Source: Cyanobacteria bacterium SBLK (lineage in GTDB: Bacteria; Cyanobacteriota; Cyanobacteriia; Cyanobacteriales; Spirulinaceae). From it: a stretch of 64,000 nucleotides of DNA. Below the pieces are notes generated by a model. That model was not told the DNA's origin and searched no databases. It saw only the letters and a list, made by a program, of their open reading frames with translations. Position numbers and translations under genes: made by a program. Position 1 is the stretch's first letter, and each line of letters starts with the position of its first letter. Where the stretch lies: positions 58,801 to 122,800 of the forward strand of contig JAGHZQ010000097.1 of the NCBI GenBank assembly GCA_017746715.1. The letters are read 5' to 3'. Below are positions 1 to 7,828 of the stretch, in pieces.

Positions 1-350
1 ATCGGGCAATATTTAATGTTTGTTTGAAAGATGAGAGAGAACTCAAAGTATTTGTAACTAACAATTATTATTTTACTGGATACATATTAGAAGAAATACT
101 ATCAATCGACCCCAATATAGATGCTATTATTTGCTCCAATCCTTACTCTACTTATTCGGAAAGTGCAAAAAAACAATGTATTGAGATGAATATAGGGCTT
201 TTTAAGCTGAATGAATTTATGGGAGCTATTCATTATAAAAATGCAGTATTTTTAAATTACTTACTTAAAGCAGATCGGCAAGATAGGATTGATGAATTTT
301 CCTCCAAATTAAGAAAGATAAAACTATCCAAAAGTAAATGTAAAATTTAA
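1..350 (+). CDS. Hypothetical protein, 5' end outside window
   Basis: The reading frame is open from the first bases, so the true start lies upstream. At least 115 C-terminal residues are visible, ending in a Lys/Ser-rich tail. The stretch VFVTNNYYFTGYILEEIL followed by AIICSNPYSTYSESAKK suggests alternating strands and helices of a small alpha/beta domain, but I do not recognise the family. A TTG at 24 could serve as an internal start, but the frame upstream looks equally coding. The DNA here is more AT-rich than most of the window and has few HIP1 sites, like the decayed gene that follows, so the two may have arrived together. No function is assigned. Confidence 0.5.
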   Translation, partial: RAIFNVCLKDERELKVFVTNNYYFTGYILEEILSIDPNIDAIICSNPYSTYSESAKKQCIEMNIGLFKLNEFMGAIHYKNAVFLNYLLKADRQDRIDEFSSKLRKIKLSKSKCKI

Positions 351-361
351 GTAGGTATCCA

Positions 362-386
362 AGAAGAATTGCATAGCAATTCTTCT
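362..386. terminator. Perfect 11-bp hairpin after the first gene
   Basis: AGAAGAATTGC, loop ATA, GCAATTCTTCT forms an uninterrupted 11-bp stem 11 bases after the stop codon at 350. No T-run follows on the plus strand, so it may stabilise a 3' end or be an interspersed palindrome rather than a classical terminator. Confidence 0.4.
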
Positions 387-439
387 GAAAATCTGCGATC
401 GTAGGAAATGCTAAATTACGGGTATGCAATTAAATCTAG

Positions 440-784
440 ACACCTACTTATATGTTTGGTTCTTATCTCAGGCAAAAGGTTTTTAATGATATAGATTTGA
501 TTATAGTTCATTATAAAGGCACTACACAAAACGAGATTAAATCTATAAAAAATAAAATATCTCAGTGTTTTTCAGACGAAAGTTTTGATTTTATTATTTG
601 CTCTGAAGATGAATTTCAAAAGATGGATTTTATTGATGACAACCGAATACAAGTTTTTTAGAAAATTAATATTGAAGATTGCGAGAAAAAAGAAATTGTT
701 GTTTGTTATTGTCAATTTAGTCCCATTGCATCACAATTAGAACTCCTCCCCAAACCGGAAGTTCCTAAAATGCAAGAAGTTTGA
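440..784 (+). pseudogene. Decayed nucleotidyltransferase-domain gene
   Basis: From an ATG at 452 the frame encodes 69 residues beginning FGSYLRQKVFNDIDLIIV, which is the GS...DxD core of the MNT/polymerase-beta nucleotidyltransferase fold used by minimal nucleotidyltransferases and toxin-antitoxin partners. The helix normally found before the GS motif is missing, because a TAG lies at 437-439, only 12 bases upstream of the ATG. The frame stops at 661 (TAG), then continues open to a TGA at 782-784 with plausible protein sequence (KKEIVVCYCQFSPIASQLEL). I read this as an N-terminally truncated gene with an internal stop. Neighbouring DNA is AT-rich. It could still make a short peptide, but not a complete enzyme. 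Confidence 0.55.
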
Positions 785-810
785 AGAAAGGGGCAGAATT
801 ATCAAGATTT

Positions 811-842
811 AAAAAAGCGATCGCATCTTGAGGCGATCGCTT
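811..842 (-). terminator. Rho-independent terminator built from two HIP1 sites
   Basis: AAGCGATCGC and GCGATCGCTT pair as a 10-bp stem with an 8-base loop; on the minus strand the stem is followed by a run of T (the A-run at 811-816). It lies 22 bases after the stop of the TPR gene and would end that transcript. The stem arms are themselves HIP1 octamers. Confidence 0.7.
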
Positions 843-863
843 CTATGGTTGCATTAGAGAGTT

Positions 864-1778
864 TTAACCATTCTCTTGCAACCATTCCTCAGCAATGCGC
901 TTTTCGCGTTCGAGTTGGGGTTGATTGGCTTGAGGATTGGGGAATTGGTCGATTTCTCCTAATGCCTCGTCAAACAATTTTACGGCTTCTCGGACGGTAT
1001 CGGGTTTATTTTCTTTCTTGCCCAATTCATGGAGAATTTGTGCTTTGAGGTAAGTGATTTCTGGATTATCTCCGGTTTGCGATCGCGCTTGTTCGACGCG
1101 GGTGAGGGCTTCTTGAAAGCGTCCTAAATCTCGATAGGCTAAAGCTAAACCGCGATCGCGCAAATAGGCGGGTTTGGCGGTGCGCTCGAAGTTTGCGATC
1201 GCTGTATCTGGACTGGAAAAGGGTAAGTTCACGGCGAGGAGTAACTCCATATAACCCTTGGCCAAGTTCAGCTCGGGATCGTTGGGATCCGCATCTTTTG
1301 CTGCATCAAAGGCTTGGAAAATTCTCTGGAGTTTGGGAACCGCCCCGAGATAATTCTTGTTTTTCAAGACATCGTAAGCCCCTTCGAGCATTAAACCCAC
1401 GCCTTTATAAAGATTCCCCCGCACCGCATCTTTAGACATCAATTGTTCTGCGGCTTCTTTGGTTTTTTCCCCGTGAATTTTCAAGGTTTCCCAATCCCCT
1501 TTATTATAAGCGAGGGCGGCTTGGAGGGCGTGAGCAAGGGGTTCGTTGGCATCTTCGCGTAAGGCGGTTGCGATGAGGCGTTCGGCTTCGCGATAGTCCC
1601 CCTCTTTAAACATGGCTTCAAATACTTCTTCCGTCGCATCGCCGATGGGTTTTTCGGGGCTGCGATCGAAGGGATCTCCCGCAAAAGCGATCGCTCCCCA
1701 ACCGATCGCGGCGATCGCAACGGTAGAAGAAAGCAGGAGGGAAAGCGATCGCGATGGTTTCAATAATCGTTTCAACAT
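864..1778 (-). CDS. Exported TPR-repeat protein (Sll0314/Alr1548-like)
   Basis: A 304-residue protein starting MLKRLLKPSRSLSLLLSS, with a basic-hydrophobic signal peptide ending near AIAFA, followed by helical pairs typical of tetratricopeptide repeats (for example FEAMFKEGDYREAERLIATAL and ALAYRDLGRFQEALTRVEQA). It resembles the cyanobacterial periplasmic TPR family I know under the names Sll0314/Alr1548; that name is from memory. TPR proteins act as binding scaffolds, and no enzyme domain is present. The start at 1778 is preferred over one 14 codons upstream because it places the signal peptide at the N-terminus. It is monocistronic, with a terminator at 811-842. The partner is unknown. Confidence 0.75.
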   Translation of the reverse strand: MLKRLLKPSRSLSLLLSSTVAIAAIGWGAIAFAGDPFDRSPEKPIGDATEEVFEAMFKEGDYREAERLIATALREDANEPLAHALQAALAYNKGDWETLKIHGEKTKEAAEQLMSKDAVRGNLYKGVGLMLEGAYDVLKNKNYLGAVPKLQRIFQAFDAAKDADPNDPELNLAKGYMELLLAVNLPFSSPDTAIANFERTAKPAYLRDRGLALAYRDLGRFQEALTRVEQARSQTGDNPEITYLKAQILHELGKKENKPDTVREAVKLFDEALGEIDQFPNPQANQPQLEREKRIAEEWLQENG

Positions 1779-2022
1779 GAGAGTTTCCAAAATATTGATA
1801 AGGCAACAACAAAGGTGCAAACCGACGAGAAATTTGCATGATTTCCCATGCTTTTCGTCTCTGGCATCCTGACGGACTTCTATTTACTCGAGTTCCGCAC
1901 CTTTAATGTTCGGCGATCGGCGATCGATTATCAATTAAGAATTGAGGAAGGCTCGTATTTTTAAGCAACTCATGCAGGATATTACCAAGAATCTTGGGCT
2001 GTAGGGGCTTAGACAAATATGG

Positions 2023-2058
2023 ATACGATACTGTAGAGTATATCTTACAATATTGTAA
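2023..2058. promoter_or_regulatory. Paired palindromic operator before proX copy 1
   Basis: Two 14-bp elements start 22 bp apart: ATACGATACTGTAG (2023-2036) and TTACAATATTGTAA (2045-2058), the second a perfect palindrome. The pair ends 72 bases before the ATG at 2131. The same arrangement recurs at 4205-4240 and 7109-7144. The 22-bp spacing puts both sites on one face of the helix, as for two cooperating repressor dimers. The likely binder is the HTH protein encoded at 6234-6992 or 7309-7635 (inference). Confidence 0.7.
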
Positions 2059-2130
2059 GGAATGAGTGTAGAGAGCATTCTTCTTGGCATCTCTACAAAC
2101 TCGTAAAATAAGCTAATTCATTAAGCGACT

Positions 2131-3180
2131 ATGAAACAGTTTTCACTTGCAGTTCTTTTCGCTACTTTACTTTCAGGAGCGATCGCCTGTCAGCCATCTC
2201 CTTCCACCGATGAAAGTTCTTCTCCCGCTTCAAATGAACTTCCGGGTGAAGGGATAACCGTGAAACCCATTCAGACCAATGTCCGAGAAGAATACTTTTC
2301 CGCCGAAATTGTGAGAATCGCCTTAGAAAAGTTAGGTTATGAGGTTGCTGAGCCTGAAGAAGTGGCGACACCTCCGATTCTATATACCGTACTTGCGAAT
2401 GGAGATGTAGACTATACAACGATGAATTGGGAAAAAATTCACACCAAGTTTTATGAAAAGAGTGGGGGTGATGAAAAACTAGCAAAAATGGGAGTTCTGA
2501 TCGGTGATGCACTGCAAGGATATCAAGTTGATAAGAAAACGGCTGAGGAACATAATATTACCAGTTTAGAACAGCTAAAAGATCCGGAAATCGCCAAACT
2601 TTTTGATAGCGATCGCGATGGAAAAGCCGATCTCGCTGGGTGTCCTCCGGGTTGGGGGTGCGAATTGGTTGTCGAACATCATCTAGATGCTTACGATTTG
2701 CGGGATACAGTAGAGCACAATCAAGGAATGTATGGACTTTTAATTGCCGATACAATTACTCGCTACAAACAAGGAGAATCGGTTTTATTTTATACTTGGA
2801 CTCCGATGTGGGTAGGACAGGTTTTAAAACCCGATCGAGATACGATTTGGCTTGAAGTTCCCTATACGGCTCTACCCGAAGAACAAGGAGAAGTCTCAGA
2901 AGAAGAGACGACAGTGGACGGAAAAAATCTCGGTTTTGCCCCCGAGCGCATCAGGATTACGGCTAATAAAAAGTTTATCACTGCCAATCCTGCGGCTAAA
3001 AAGTTATTTGAGTCGATCGCAATTCCTATTGAGGATATGAATGCTCAAAATTTTCGAATACGAGAGGGAGAAGACTCAATGGAAGATATTACTCGTCACG
3101 CTGAGGAGTGGATCGCACAGAATCAAGAGCTTTTTGATGGTTGGATTGAAGAAGCATTACAAGTAGAGTCGGAAAATTAA
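2131..3180 (+). CDS. proX: ProX-type glycine betaine/proline-binding lipoprotein, copy 1
   Basis: A 349-residue substrate-binding protein with a lipobox (LLSGAIAC, Cys20), so it is anchored to the outer face of the plasma membrane. The body follows E. coli ProX closely: the three cage tryptophans are present in TTMNWEKIH, PPGWGCE and TWTPMWV, plus the LFDSDRDGKADL calcium-loop-like segment and the C-terminal FDGWIEEAL. The family delivers quaternary ammonium osmolytes to a ProVW-type ABC importer. No ATPase or permease gene of that type lies in this window, so it is an orphan or serves a transporter elsewhere. It is followed after 173 bp by the PAS-like gene and preceded by paired operators. 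The exact ligand is uncertain. Confidence 0.88.
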   Translation: MKQFSLAVLFATLLSGAIACQPSPSTDESSSPASNELPGEGITVKPIQTNVREEYFSAEIVRIALEKLGYEVAEPEEVATPPILYTVLANGDVDYTTMNWEKIHTKFYEKSGGDEKLAKMGVLIGDALQGYQVDKKTAEEHNITSLEQLKDPEIAKLFDSDRDGKADLAGCPPGWGCELVVEHHLDAYDLRDTVEHNQGMYGLLIADTITRYKQGESVLFYTWTPMWVGQVLKPDRDTIWLEVPYTALPEEQGEVSEEETTVDGKNLGFAPERIRITANKKFITANPAAKKLFESIAIPIEDMNAQNFRIREGEDSMEDITRHAEEWIAQNQELFDGWIEEALQVESEN

Positions 3181-3353
3181 GCGATGGCGATCCTTAGATC
3201 TTAGCGATCGCGATTGATTTCAAACACAACAGCCATCCTTGAGAGGGATTTTAGAAAAATCATAAATCTCGCCCATAAATCTCGCGAGAAGAGATGCAAT
3301 AATTGTAAAATATTTATGGAAAGGTCAAAACACTTAGTACACCTCAGAGTCTT

Positions 3354-4058
3354 ATGGTTATGTTACAAAAATTTATTACACTTTGTAAACTTCCCGATTC
3401 CATCGTTAAAGAGTTGGCATTTTTTCCTTATGAATCCGGAATGATTCTGAATTCTACCGATGCGTTTGTTGCAAGATGGTTGGCTCGTAACAGTCATGCG
3501 ATCGAAGAGGCAATGAAAGAATTGGGAATTTATCATGTTACAATTACCGTCAGAGGTAAAACCTACTGGCCGATCTCCATTGATAAGGACTCTGCTCTTA
3601 AGATTAAGAACGAGGTAGCTGCTATGCCAATTAATATAGAAAATCTCATTGATGTTGATTTAGATTCTCTAGATTTGTCTCGTCCCGATTTGATAATGAC
3701 CGAACTTCAAAACCTAAGATATCCTGCTTACATTACTTTACTAGGAATTGAAGAAAGTCCTTTTTCTAATAATGCTGAAATTCTTCGGATGTCTGAAGCC
3801 CCTCCTTCAAAGTTTCTGAAATATTCTCAGGAACTTATTTATCCTGACGAACTAGAACAGAGAAATCGGCTTTTGCGTCAAGATGGACAATTGAAAGATT
3901 ATTCTTTCAAAGGGATGCGATGGTATAAAGATGGAGAAGATTGGCGCAAAAAAGAAATGACTTTTGTTGTGGACTTTGTTATATGTGAGTTTTGGGGAAA
4001 ACCCGCACGTCTCGGAATTACCAAGCATGAGGAAGAGTCAAGAAAGTTTGTTGATTAA
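3354..4058 (+). CDS. Conserved hypothetical with C-terminal PAS-like domain, copy 1
   Basis: A 234-residue soluble protein with no signal peptide. Residues about 135-225 read like a PAS core: NNAEILRMSEAPPSKF, then LIYPDELEQRNRLLRQDG, then FKGMRWYKDGEDWRKK and a final strand pair ending in RLGI. The N-terminal 110 residues (ARNSHAIEEAMKELGIYHVT, then GKTYWPISID) are not recognised. No kinase, cyclase or DNA-binding output domain is fused, so if it is a sensor it must act through a partner. It always follows the ProX-like gene in both copies, implying joint function, perhaps sensing the osmolyte or redox state (inference). The ATG at 3354 and the M at 3360 are both possible starts. Confidence 0.7.
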   Translation: MVMLQKFITLCKLPDSIVKELAFFPYESGMILNSTDAFVARWLARNSHAIEEAMKELGIYHVTITVRGKTYWPISIDKDSALKIKNEVAAMPINIENLIDVDLDSLDLSRPDLIMTELQNLRYPAYITLLGIEESPFSNNAEILRMSEAPPSKFLKYSQELIYPDELEQRNRLLRQDGQLKDYSFKGMRWYKDGEDWRKKEMTFVVDFVICEFWGKPARLGITKHEEESRKFVD

Positions 4059-4204
4059 GTGCCGCGATCGCTATATTGAATATTGTTTTTATTTTTGTGA
4101 CATGAAATGAGATCCCTTTGTTATTGGGAGTGTTTAAATATTTTTAATCGAATTGATGCAGGGTGTTACTAAAATATTGTTTGTAGGGGCTTAGACAAAT
4201 ATGA

Positions 4205-4240
4205 CTACGATATTGTAGAGTAAATCTTGCAATGTCGTAG
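4205..4240. promoter_or_regulatory. Paired palindromic operator before proX copy 2
   Basis: CTACGATATTGTAG (4205-4218, near-perfect palindrome) and TTGCAATGTCGTAG (4227-4240) again start 22 bp apart and end 72 bases before the ATG at 4313. The identical preceding 21 bases (4182-4202, including TTAGACA) may hold the -35 element, which would put the first site over the promoter core. Confidence 0.7.
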
Positions 4241-4312
4241 AAGATGGGCGTAGAGAGTATTCTCTTTAGCTTCTCGAGCGACTCGCAAAACAATCCAGTT
4301 CCTCAGAGTATC

Positions 4313-5359
4313 ATGAAACAGTTTTCACTTGGAGTGCTTTTGGCTACTTTACTTTCAGGAGCGATCGCCTGTCAGCCATCTCCTTCAACTGATGAAAGTC
4401 CTTCCTCCTCTTTAAATGAACTTCCGGGTGAAGGGATCGAGGTTCAAGCGGTTCATACCAACGACATTTCAGACTACTTTTCAACTGCAATTATCAACAA
4501 AGGCTTAGAAAGGTTAGGTTATGAGATTGAAGAATCAGCAGAAGTTACACCGGGTATCCTGTTTGTTGCTCTTGCAAATAAAGATGTAGACTATACAGCA
4601 ATTCATTGGGAACGACTCCACAACAAATTTTATGAGAAAAGTGGTGGGGATGAGAAACTCGACAAAGTAGGGGCTATTATTGCTGGGATGGTGCAAGGGT
4701 ATCAAATTGATAAAAAAACGGCTGAGGAACATAACATTACTAATTTAGAACAATTAAAAGATCCCGAAGTTGCTAAGCTCTTCGATAGCGATCGCGATGG
4801 GAAAGCCGATCTCGCTGGGTGTCCTCCGGGTTGGGGGTGCGAGTTGGCGATCGAACATCATTTAGATGCTTACGATTTGCGCGATACGGTAGAACACAAT
4901 CAAGGCGCTTATGCTCTTATCATTTCCGATACAATTAATCGTTACAAACAAGGAGAATCGGTTTTATTTTATACTTGGACTCCTCTCTGGGTAGGAGAAC
5001 TCTTAAAACCCGGTAAAGATACGATTTGGTTGGAAGTTCCTTATACCGCTCTACCGGAAGAGCAAGGGAATATCTCAGAAACGGAAACCACTGTGGAAGG
5101 AAAGAATCTTGGTTTTGCAATCGAGCGTATTATGATTACTGCGAATAAAGAGTTTCTTGCTGCGAATCCTGCTGCTAAACAGTTATTTGAACTGATTGAG
5201 ATTCCCCTTGAAGATATTAATGCTCAACATTTGAAGATACGAGAGGGAGAAGACTCCCTAGAAGATATTAACCGTCACGCGGAAGAGTGGATCGCACAGA
5301 ATCAAGATCTTTTTGATGGTTGGATTGAGGAAGCACTACAAGTAGAGTCAAAAAATTAG
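4313..5359 (+). CDS. proX: ProX-type glycine betaine/proline-binding lipoprotein, copy 2
   Basis: A 348-residue paralogue of the gene at 2131, beginning MKQFSLGVLLATLLSGAIAC with the same lipobox. The three cage tryptophans are kept (TAIHWERLH, PPGWGCE, TWTPLWV). Differences from copy 1 cluster in the first third of the mature protein (for example VQAVHTNDISDYFSTAI against VKPIQTNVREEYFSAEI), the lobe that contacts ligand, so the copies may differ in ligand preference (inference). The start at 4313 was chosen because it matches copy 1; an upstream TTG/GTG extension would bury the signal peptide. No cognate permease is nearby. Confidence 0.87.
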   Translation: MKQFSLGVLLATLLSGAIACQPSPSTDESPSSSLNELPGEGIEVQAVHTNDISDYFSTAIINKGLERLGYEIEESAEVTPGILFVALANKDVDYTAIHWERLHNKFYEKSGGDEKLDKVGAIIAGMVQGYQIDKKTAEEHNITNLEQLKDPEVAKLFDSDRDGKADLAGCPPGWGCELAIEHHLDAYDLRDTVEHNQGAYALIISDTINRYKQGESVLFYTWTPLWVGELLKPGKDTIWLEVPYTALPEEQGNISETETTVEGKNLGFAIERIMITANKEFLAANPAAKQLFELIEIPLEDINAQHLKIREGEDSLEDINRHAEEWIAQNQDLFDGWIEEALQVESKN

Positions 5360-5532
5360 GCGATAGAGATCGCTAAAATCTAGCGATCGCTATCGACTTC
5401 AAACACAACAGCCATCCTTGAGAGGGATTTTAGGAAAATAATAAATCTCACGCATAAATATTACGAGAAGAGATGCAATAATTGTAAAATATTTATGGAA
5501 AGGTCAAAACACTCAGTACACCTCAGAGTTCT

Positions 5533-6237
5533 ATGGTTATGTTACAAAAATTCATTACACTTTGTAAACTTCCCGAGTCTATCGTTAAGGAGTTGGCATT
5601 TTTTCCTTATCAATCCGGAATTATTCTGAATTCTACCGATGCGTTTGTTGCAAGATGGTTGGCTCGTAACAGTCATGCGATCGAAGAGGCAATGAAAGAG
5701 TTGGGAATTTATCATGTTACAATTACCGTCAGAGGTAAAACCTACTGGCCGATCTCCATTGATAAAGACCCTATTCTTGGAATTAAGAACGAGGTAGCTA
5801 CTATGCCAATTAATGTCAAAGATCTCATTGATATTGACTTAGATTCTTTAGATTTGTCTCATCCCGATTTTATACTTACAGAACTTAACCGCTTAAAATA
5901 TCCAGCTTTCATTACTTTTTTGAACAGTGAAGAAACTTGTTTCTATAATATAGCTGATGCTCTTCGCATGCCCGATGCACCTCCTTCAAAGTTCGTAACA
6001 TTTTCTCAAGAACTGATTTACCCGAATGAGTTGGAAAATCGAAATCGACTTTTACGTATGGATGGACAATTAAAAGATTATGCCTATAAAGGAATGCGTT
6101 TGTATAAAGATGAAGGACTTTGGCGCAAGAGAGAAATGTCTTTTGTCTCAGATTTTTCTCTTTGCGAGTTTCGCAATTGTTCTGCTCGTATTGGCATTAC
6201 CAAACACGAGGAAGAATTAAGCAAATTTGTTGATTAA
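5533..6237 (+). CDS. Conserved hypothetical with C-terminal PAS-like domain, copy 2
   Basis: A 234-residue paralogue of the protein at 3354-4058. Residues 1-80 are nearly unchanged between copies, while the PAS-like part has drifted (YNIADALRMPDAPPSKF, RLLRMDGQLKDYAYKGMRLYKDE). Copy 2 has two cysteines in that region (ETCFYN and RNCSAR) that copy 1 lacks. Length and the PAS core pattern are preserved, arguing for function. Its stop codon overlaps the stop of the convergent regulator gene by two bases. The role is unknown; context ties it to the ProX-like lipoprotein. Confidence 0.7.
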   Translation: MVMLQKFITLCKLPESIVKELAFFPYQSGIILNSTDAFVARWLARNSHAIEEAMKELGIYHVTITVRGKTYWPISIDKDPILGIKNEVATMPINVKDLIDIDLDSLDLSHPDFILTELNRLKYPAFITFLNSEETCFYNIADALRMPDAPPSKFVTFSQELIYPNELENRNRLLRMDGQLKDYAYKGMRLYKDEGLWRKREMSFVSDFSLCEFRNCSARIGITKHEEELSKFVD

Positions 6238-6992
6238 GTGCCGCGATCGCCATTATTGAGATCGCCATTCATGCTATCAAGGATTTGCGCTCTTTTCCAA
6301 TCATTGAGTTGAAAGACTTGTCGTTCGGGATCCATAATCGATGACATTGCAGTCGCTTCAGTCTTGTCTGCTAATTTCCGAGAGCCATCTCGGATCGCTT
6401 CAAAGGTGTCCCATGAGAAAAATAGTTCGTCATCAATCGAGCATAAGAATTCAATTCGTTCTTTAATATCTTCATCCGTTAAGTTTAATTCTTTGATGCA
6501 CACTTTTATCATCGCTCTAACGAAGAACATGGACAACTCCTCTTTGTCTCTTCGGCTAAAATTCTCGTTTTGTGCTAATTTAATCTGGTTTTTGAATTTT
6601 TCCATGTAAAGTTGCAGATATTCAAGAGTATTGACCATATCTTCTTGCAACGTCATTTCAGATTGTTGTACGACTGCAAGGGTCTTTCTACTTTCCCCAA
6701 AGCAATCTTCTCTAGGTTGATTTAAGATTTCGCCATATTTTCCCCAGTCGATCCCCATCCCTTCAACAATTTTCTGGGTTTTTTCCGGACTCGGTAGGGC
6801 AACATTTCGCAGGCGATTGAACGTGTTTTGAGGTAGTCCATATGCCTTTTCAAATTGATATTCACTCTCGATCCCCCGTTCTTGCTGTCGCTCCTTAAGC
6901 CACTCTAAGAGGTTCAGGCAAGCATTCTCCTTCCAGATTTTCCATTCCTCCTTAGTTCTGGTGTTTTTCTTAGAGCGAGCGATCGCAGGCAT
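6234..6992 (-). CDS. HTH-domain regulator, candidate controller of the duplicated cassette
   Basis: A 252-residue soluble protein. Residues about 38-85 (SEYQFEKAYGLPQNTFNRLRN, then SPEKTQKIVEGMGIDW) have the spacing of a lambda-repressor/XRE helix-turn-helix. The rest is mainly helical (LQEDMVNTLEYLQLYMEKFKNQIKLAQ suggests a coiled coil for dimerisation) and I recognise no ligand domain. It is convergent with the second PAS-like gene, and the operator pair at 7109-7144 lies 116 bases upstream of its start, identical in layout to those before both proX genes. Autoregulation plus control of the cassette is the simplest reading (inference). The start MPAIARSKK at 6992 is the only good ATG before the HTH. 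Confidence 0.65.
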   Translation of the reverse strand: MPAIARSKKNTRTKEEWKIWKENACLNLLEWLKERQQERGIESEYQFEKAYGLPQNTFNRLRNVALPSPEKTQKIVEGMGIDWGKYGEILNQPREDCFGESRKTLAVVQQSEMTLQEDMVNTLEYLQLYMEKFKNQIKLAQNENFSRRDKEELSMFFVRAMIKVCIKELNLTDEDIKERIEFLCSIDDELFFSWDTFEAIRDGSRKLADKTEATAMSSIMDPERQVFQLNDWKRAQILDSMNGDLNNGDRGT

Positions 6993-7108
6993 GGAGTCTT
7001 TCCTCTACAAGTTCGTAAATTCATTATTGCACGAGTTCGAGGCGTTCGACCTAAAAAACAACAATGAAATTCAGAAACTTTTTTGAAAAATGTACTGGAC
7101 AGATCTCT

Positions 7109-7144
7109 CTACACGATCGTAGAATAAATTTAACGATATTGTAG
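7109..7144. promoter_or_regulatory. Paired palindromic operator between two divergent regulator genes
   Basis: CTACACGATCGTAG (7109-7122) and TAACGATATTGTAG (7131-7144) are spaced 22 bp start to start, exactly as at 2023 and 4205. The second element shares ACGATATTGTAGAG with the copy 2 site. It lies between the gene ending at 6234 (start 6992) and the gene starting at 7309, so it could control both. The remaining 6993-7308 interval shows no other gene. Confidence 0.65.
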
Positions 7145-7308
7145 AGTTCTCAAAAAGGAACTCGATCGCAGACCCAAATTGGATCGCACTACCAGTCGGA
7201 GTGGATGCAAGGTTTGCACCGCTATCAAACCGACCGCGCGATCGTCATTCTGCGGAAACCGCGATCGCCTTCTTTAATTCCTCATACTCACCCCAACCCA
7301 ACAAAAAA

Positions 7309-7635
7309 ATGCCCATCATCGTCCCCTTAGCCATTATTCGCAAAGACTGCAACCTTACTCAAGAAAGGCTTGCTAGGTTGAGCGATCGCTCTCAGCAACT
7401 CATTGGCAAACTCGAACAGGGTAAGGCCAAAGGAATTGGTTTTGACACCCTCGAACACTTATGCAAAGTGACAGACCGACAAACAGGAGATATCATAGTC
7501 TACATTCCCGACGACCTCAAACTCTTGGACGATACCCTCACATCCCTTGCAAAAAAATGGCACTGCTCGACTGAAGAAATATGGTCTTGTCTTCCCTACG
7601 ATTTAAAAAGAGCGTATCGGCGGTTAAATTTTTAA
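7309..7635 (+). CDS. XRE-family helix-turn-helix regulator
   Basis: A 108-residue protein. Residues 5-50 form a canonical Cro/cI-type HTH (IIRKDCNLTQERLARLSDRSQ, then GKLEQGKAKGIGFDTLEHLCKV). After it come IVYIPDD and a short helical tail. Such small XRE proteins are DNA-binding repressors or antitoxin-like regulators. The ATG at 7309 is preferred over a GTG at 7201 because the extra 36 residues are low in structure and rich in HIP1-encoded residues. It is divergent from the regulator at 6234-6992, with the shared operator pair in between; which of the two binds it is open. Confidence 0.7.
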   Translation: MPIIVPLAIIRKDCNLTQERLARLSDRSQQLIGKLEQGKAKGIGFDTLEHLCKVTDRQTGDIIVYIPDDLKLLDDTLTSLAKKWHCSTEEIWSCLPYDLKRAYRRLNF

Positions 7636-7691
7636 AGGGAAATCGCTCGAGCCGTCCTCAGATCGAATCTGCTTGGATCGCCATACTTCTC

Positions 7692-7742
7692 GGTGAGGGA
7701 GCAGGGGAAGCAGAGGAAGCAGGGGGAACGGGGGAAGAAGAA
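7692..7742. repeat. Purine-rich GGGGAAGCAGA-type low-complexity repeat
   Basis: About 50 bases of G/A-rich near-repeats (GGGAGCAGGGGAAGCAGAGG) of a kind common between genes in filamentous cyanobacteria. It separates the XRE gene from the ABC ATPase gene. A TATAAT at 7786-7791, 38 bases before the next ATG, is a plausible -10 element for that gene. Confidence 0.5.
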
Positions 7743-7828
7743 TTTTGCAGGAAAAGCCTAAGCTCGGACAACTATCCGGATTTGATATAATTTTTCTCTT
7801 AGCGTGCATTTTTTATGCTATTCCCTTA

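Larger units (their letters stand above)
1970..4075 (+). repeat. Tandem duplication, copy 1 (promoter, proX-like gene, PAS-like gene)
   Basis: This block and 4151-6253 are two copies of one 2.18-kb unit: operator pair, ProX-like lipoprotein gene, 173-bp spacer and 234-residue PAS-like gene. The matching landmarks are 2182 or 2179 bases apart (operators 2023 and 4205; proX starts 2131 and 4313; second genes 3354 and 5533). The first 21 shared bases before the operators (2000-2020) are identical. Divergence is partly synonymous, so both copies have been under selection since duplication. Confidence 0.9.
4151..6253 (+). repeat. Tandem duplication, copy 2
   Basis: Second copy of the unit described at 1970-4075. 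It ends just after the PAS-like gene in the shared sequence GTGCCGCGATCGC (also found after copy 1), which here runs into the 3' end of the convergent regulator gene. That boundary suggests the regulator gene was adjacent to the ancestral single unit. Confidence 0.9.

Noticed and set aside
2068..2096. GTAGAGA...TCTCTAC inverted repeat as part of the operator
   Set aside because: The right arm is not kept in the second copy, so it is probably chance.
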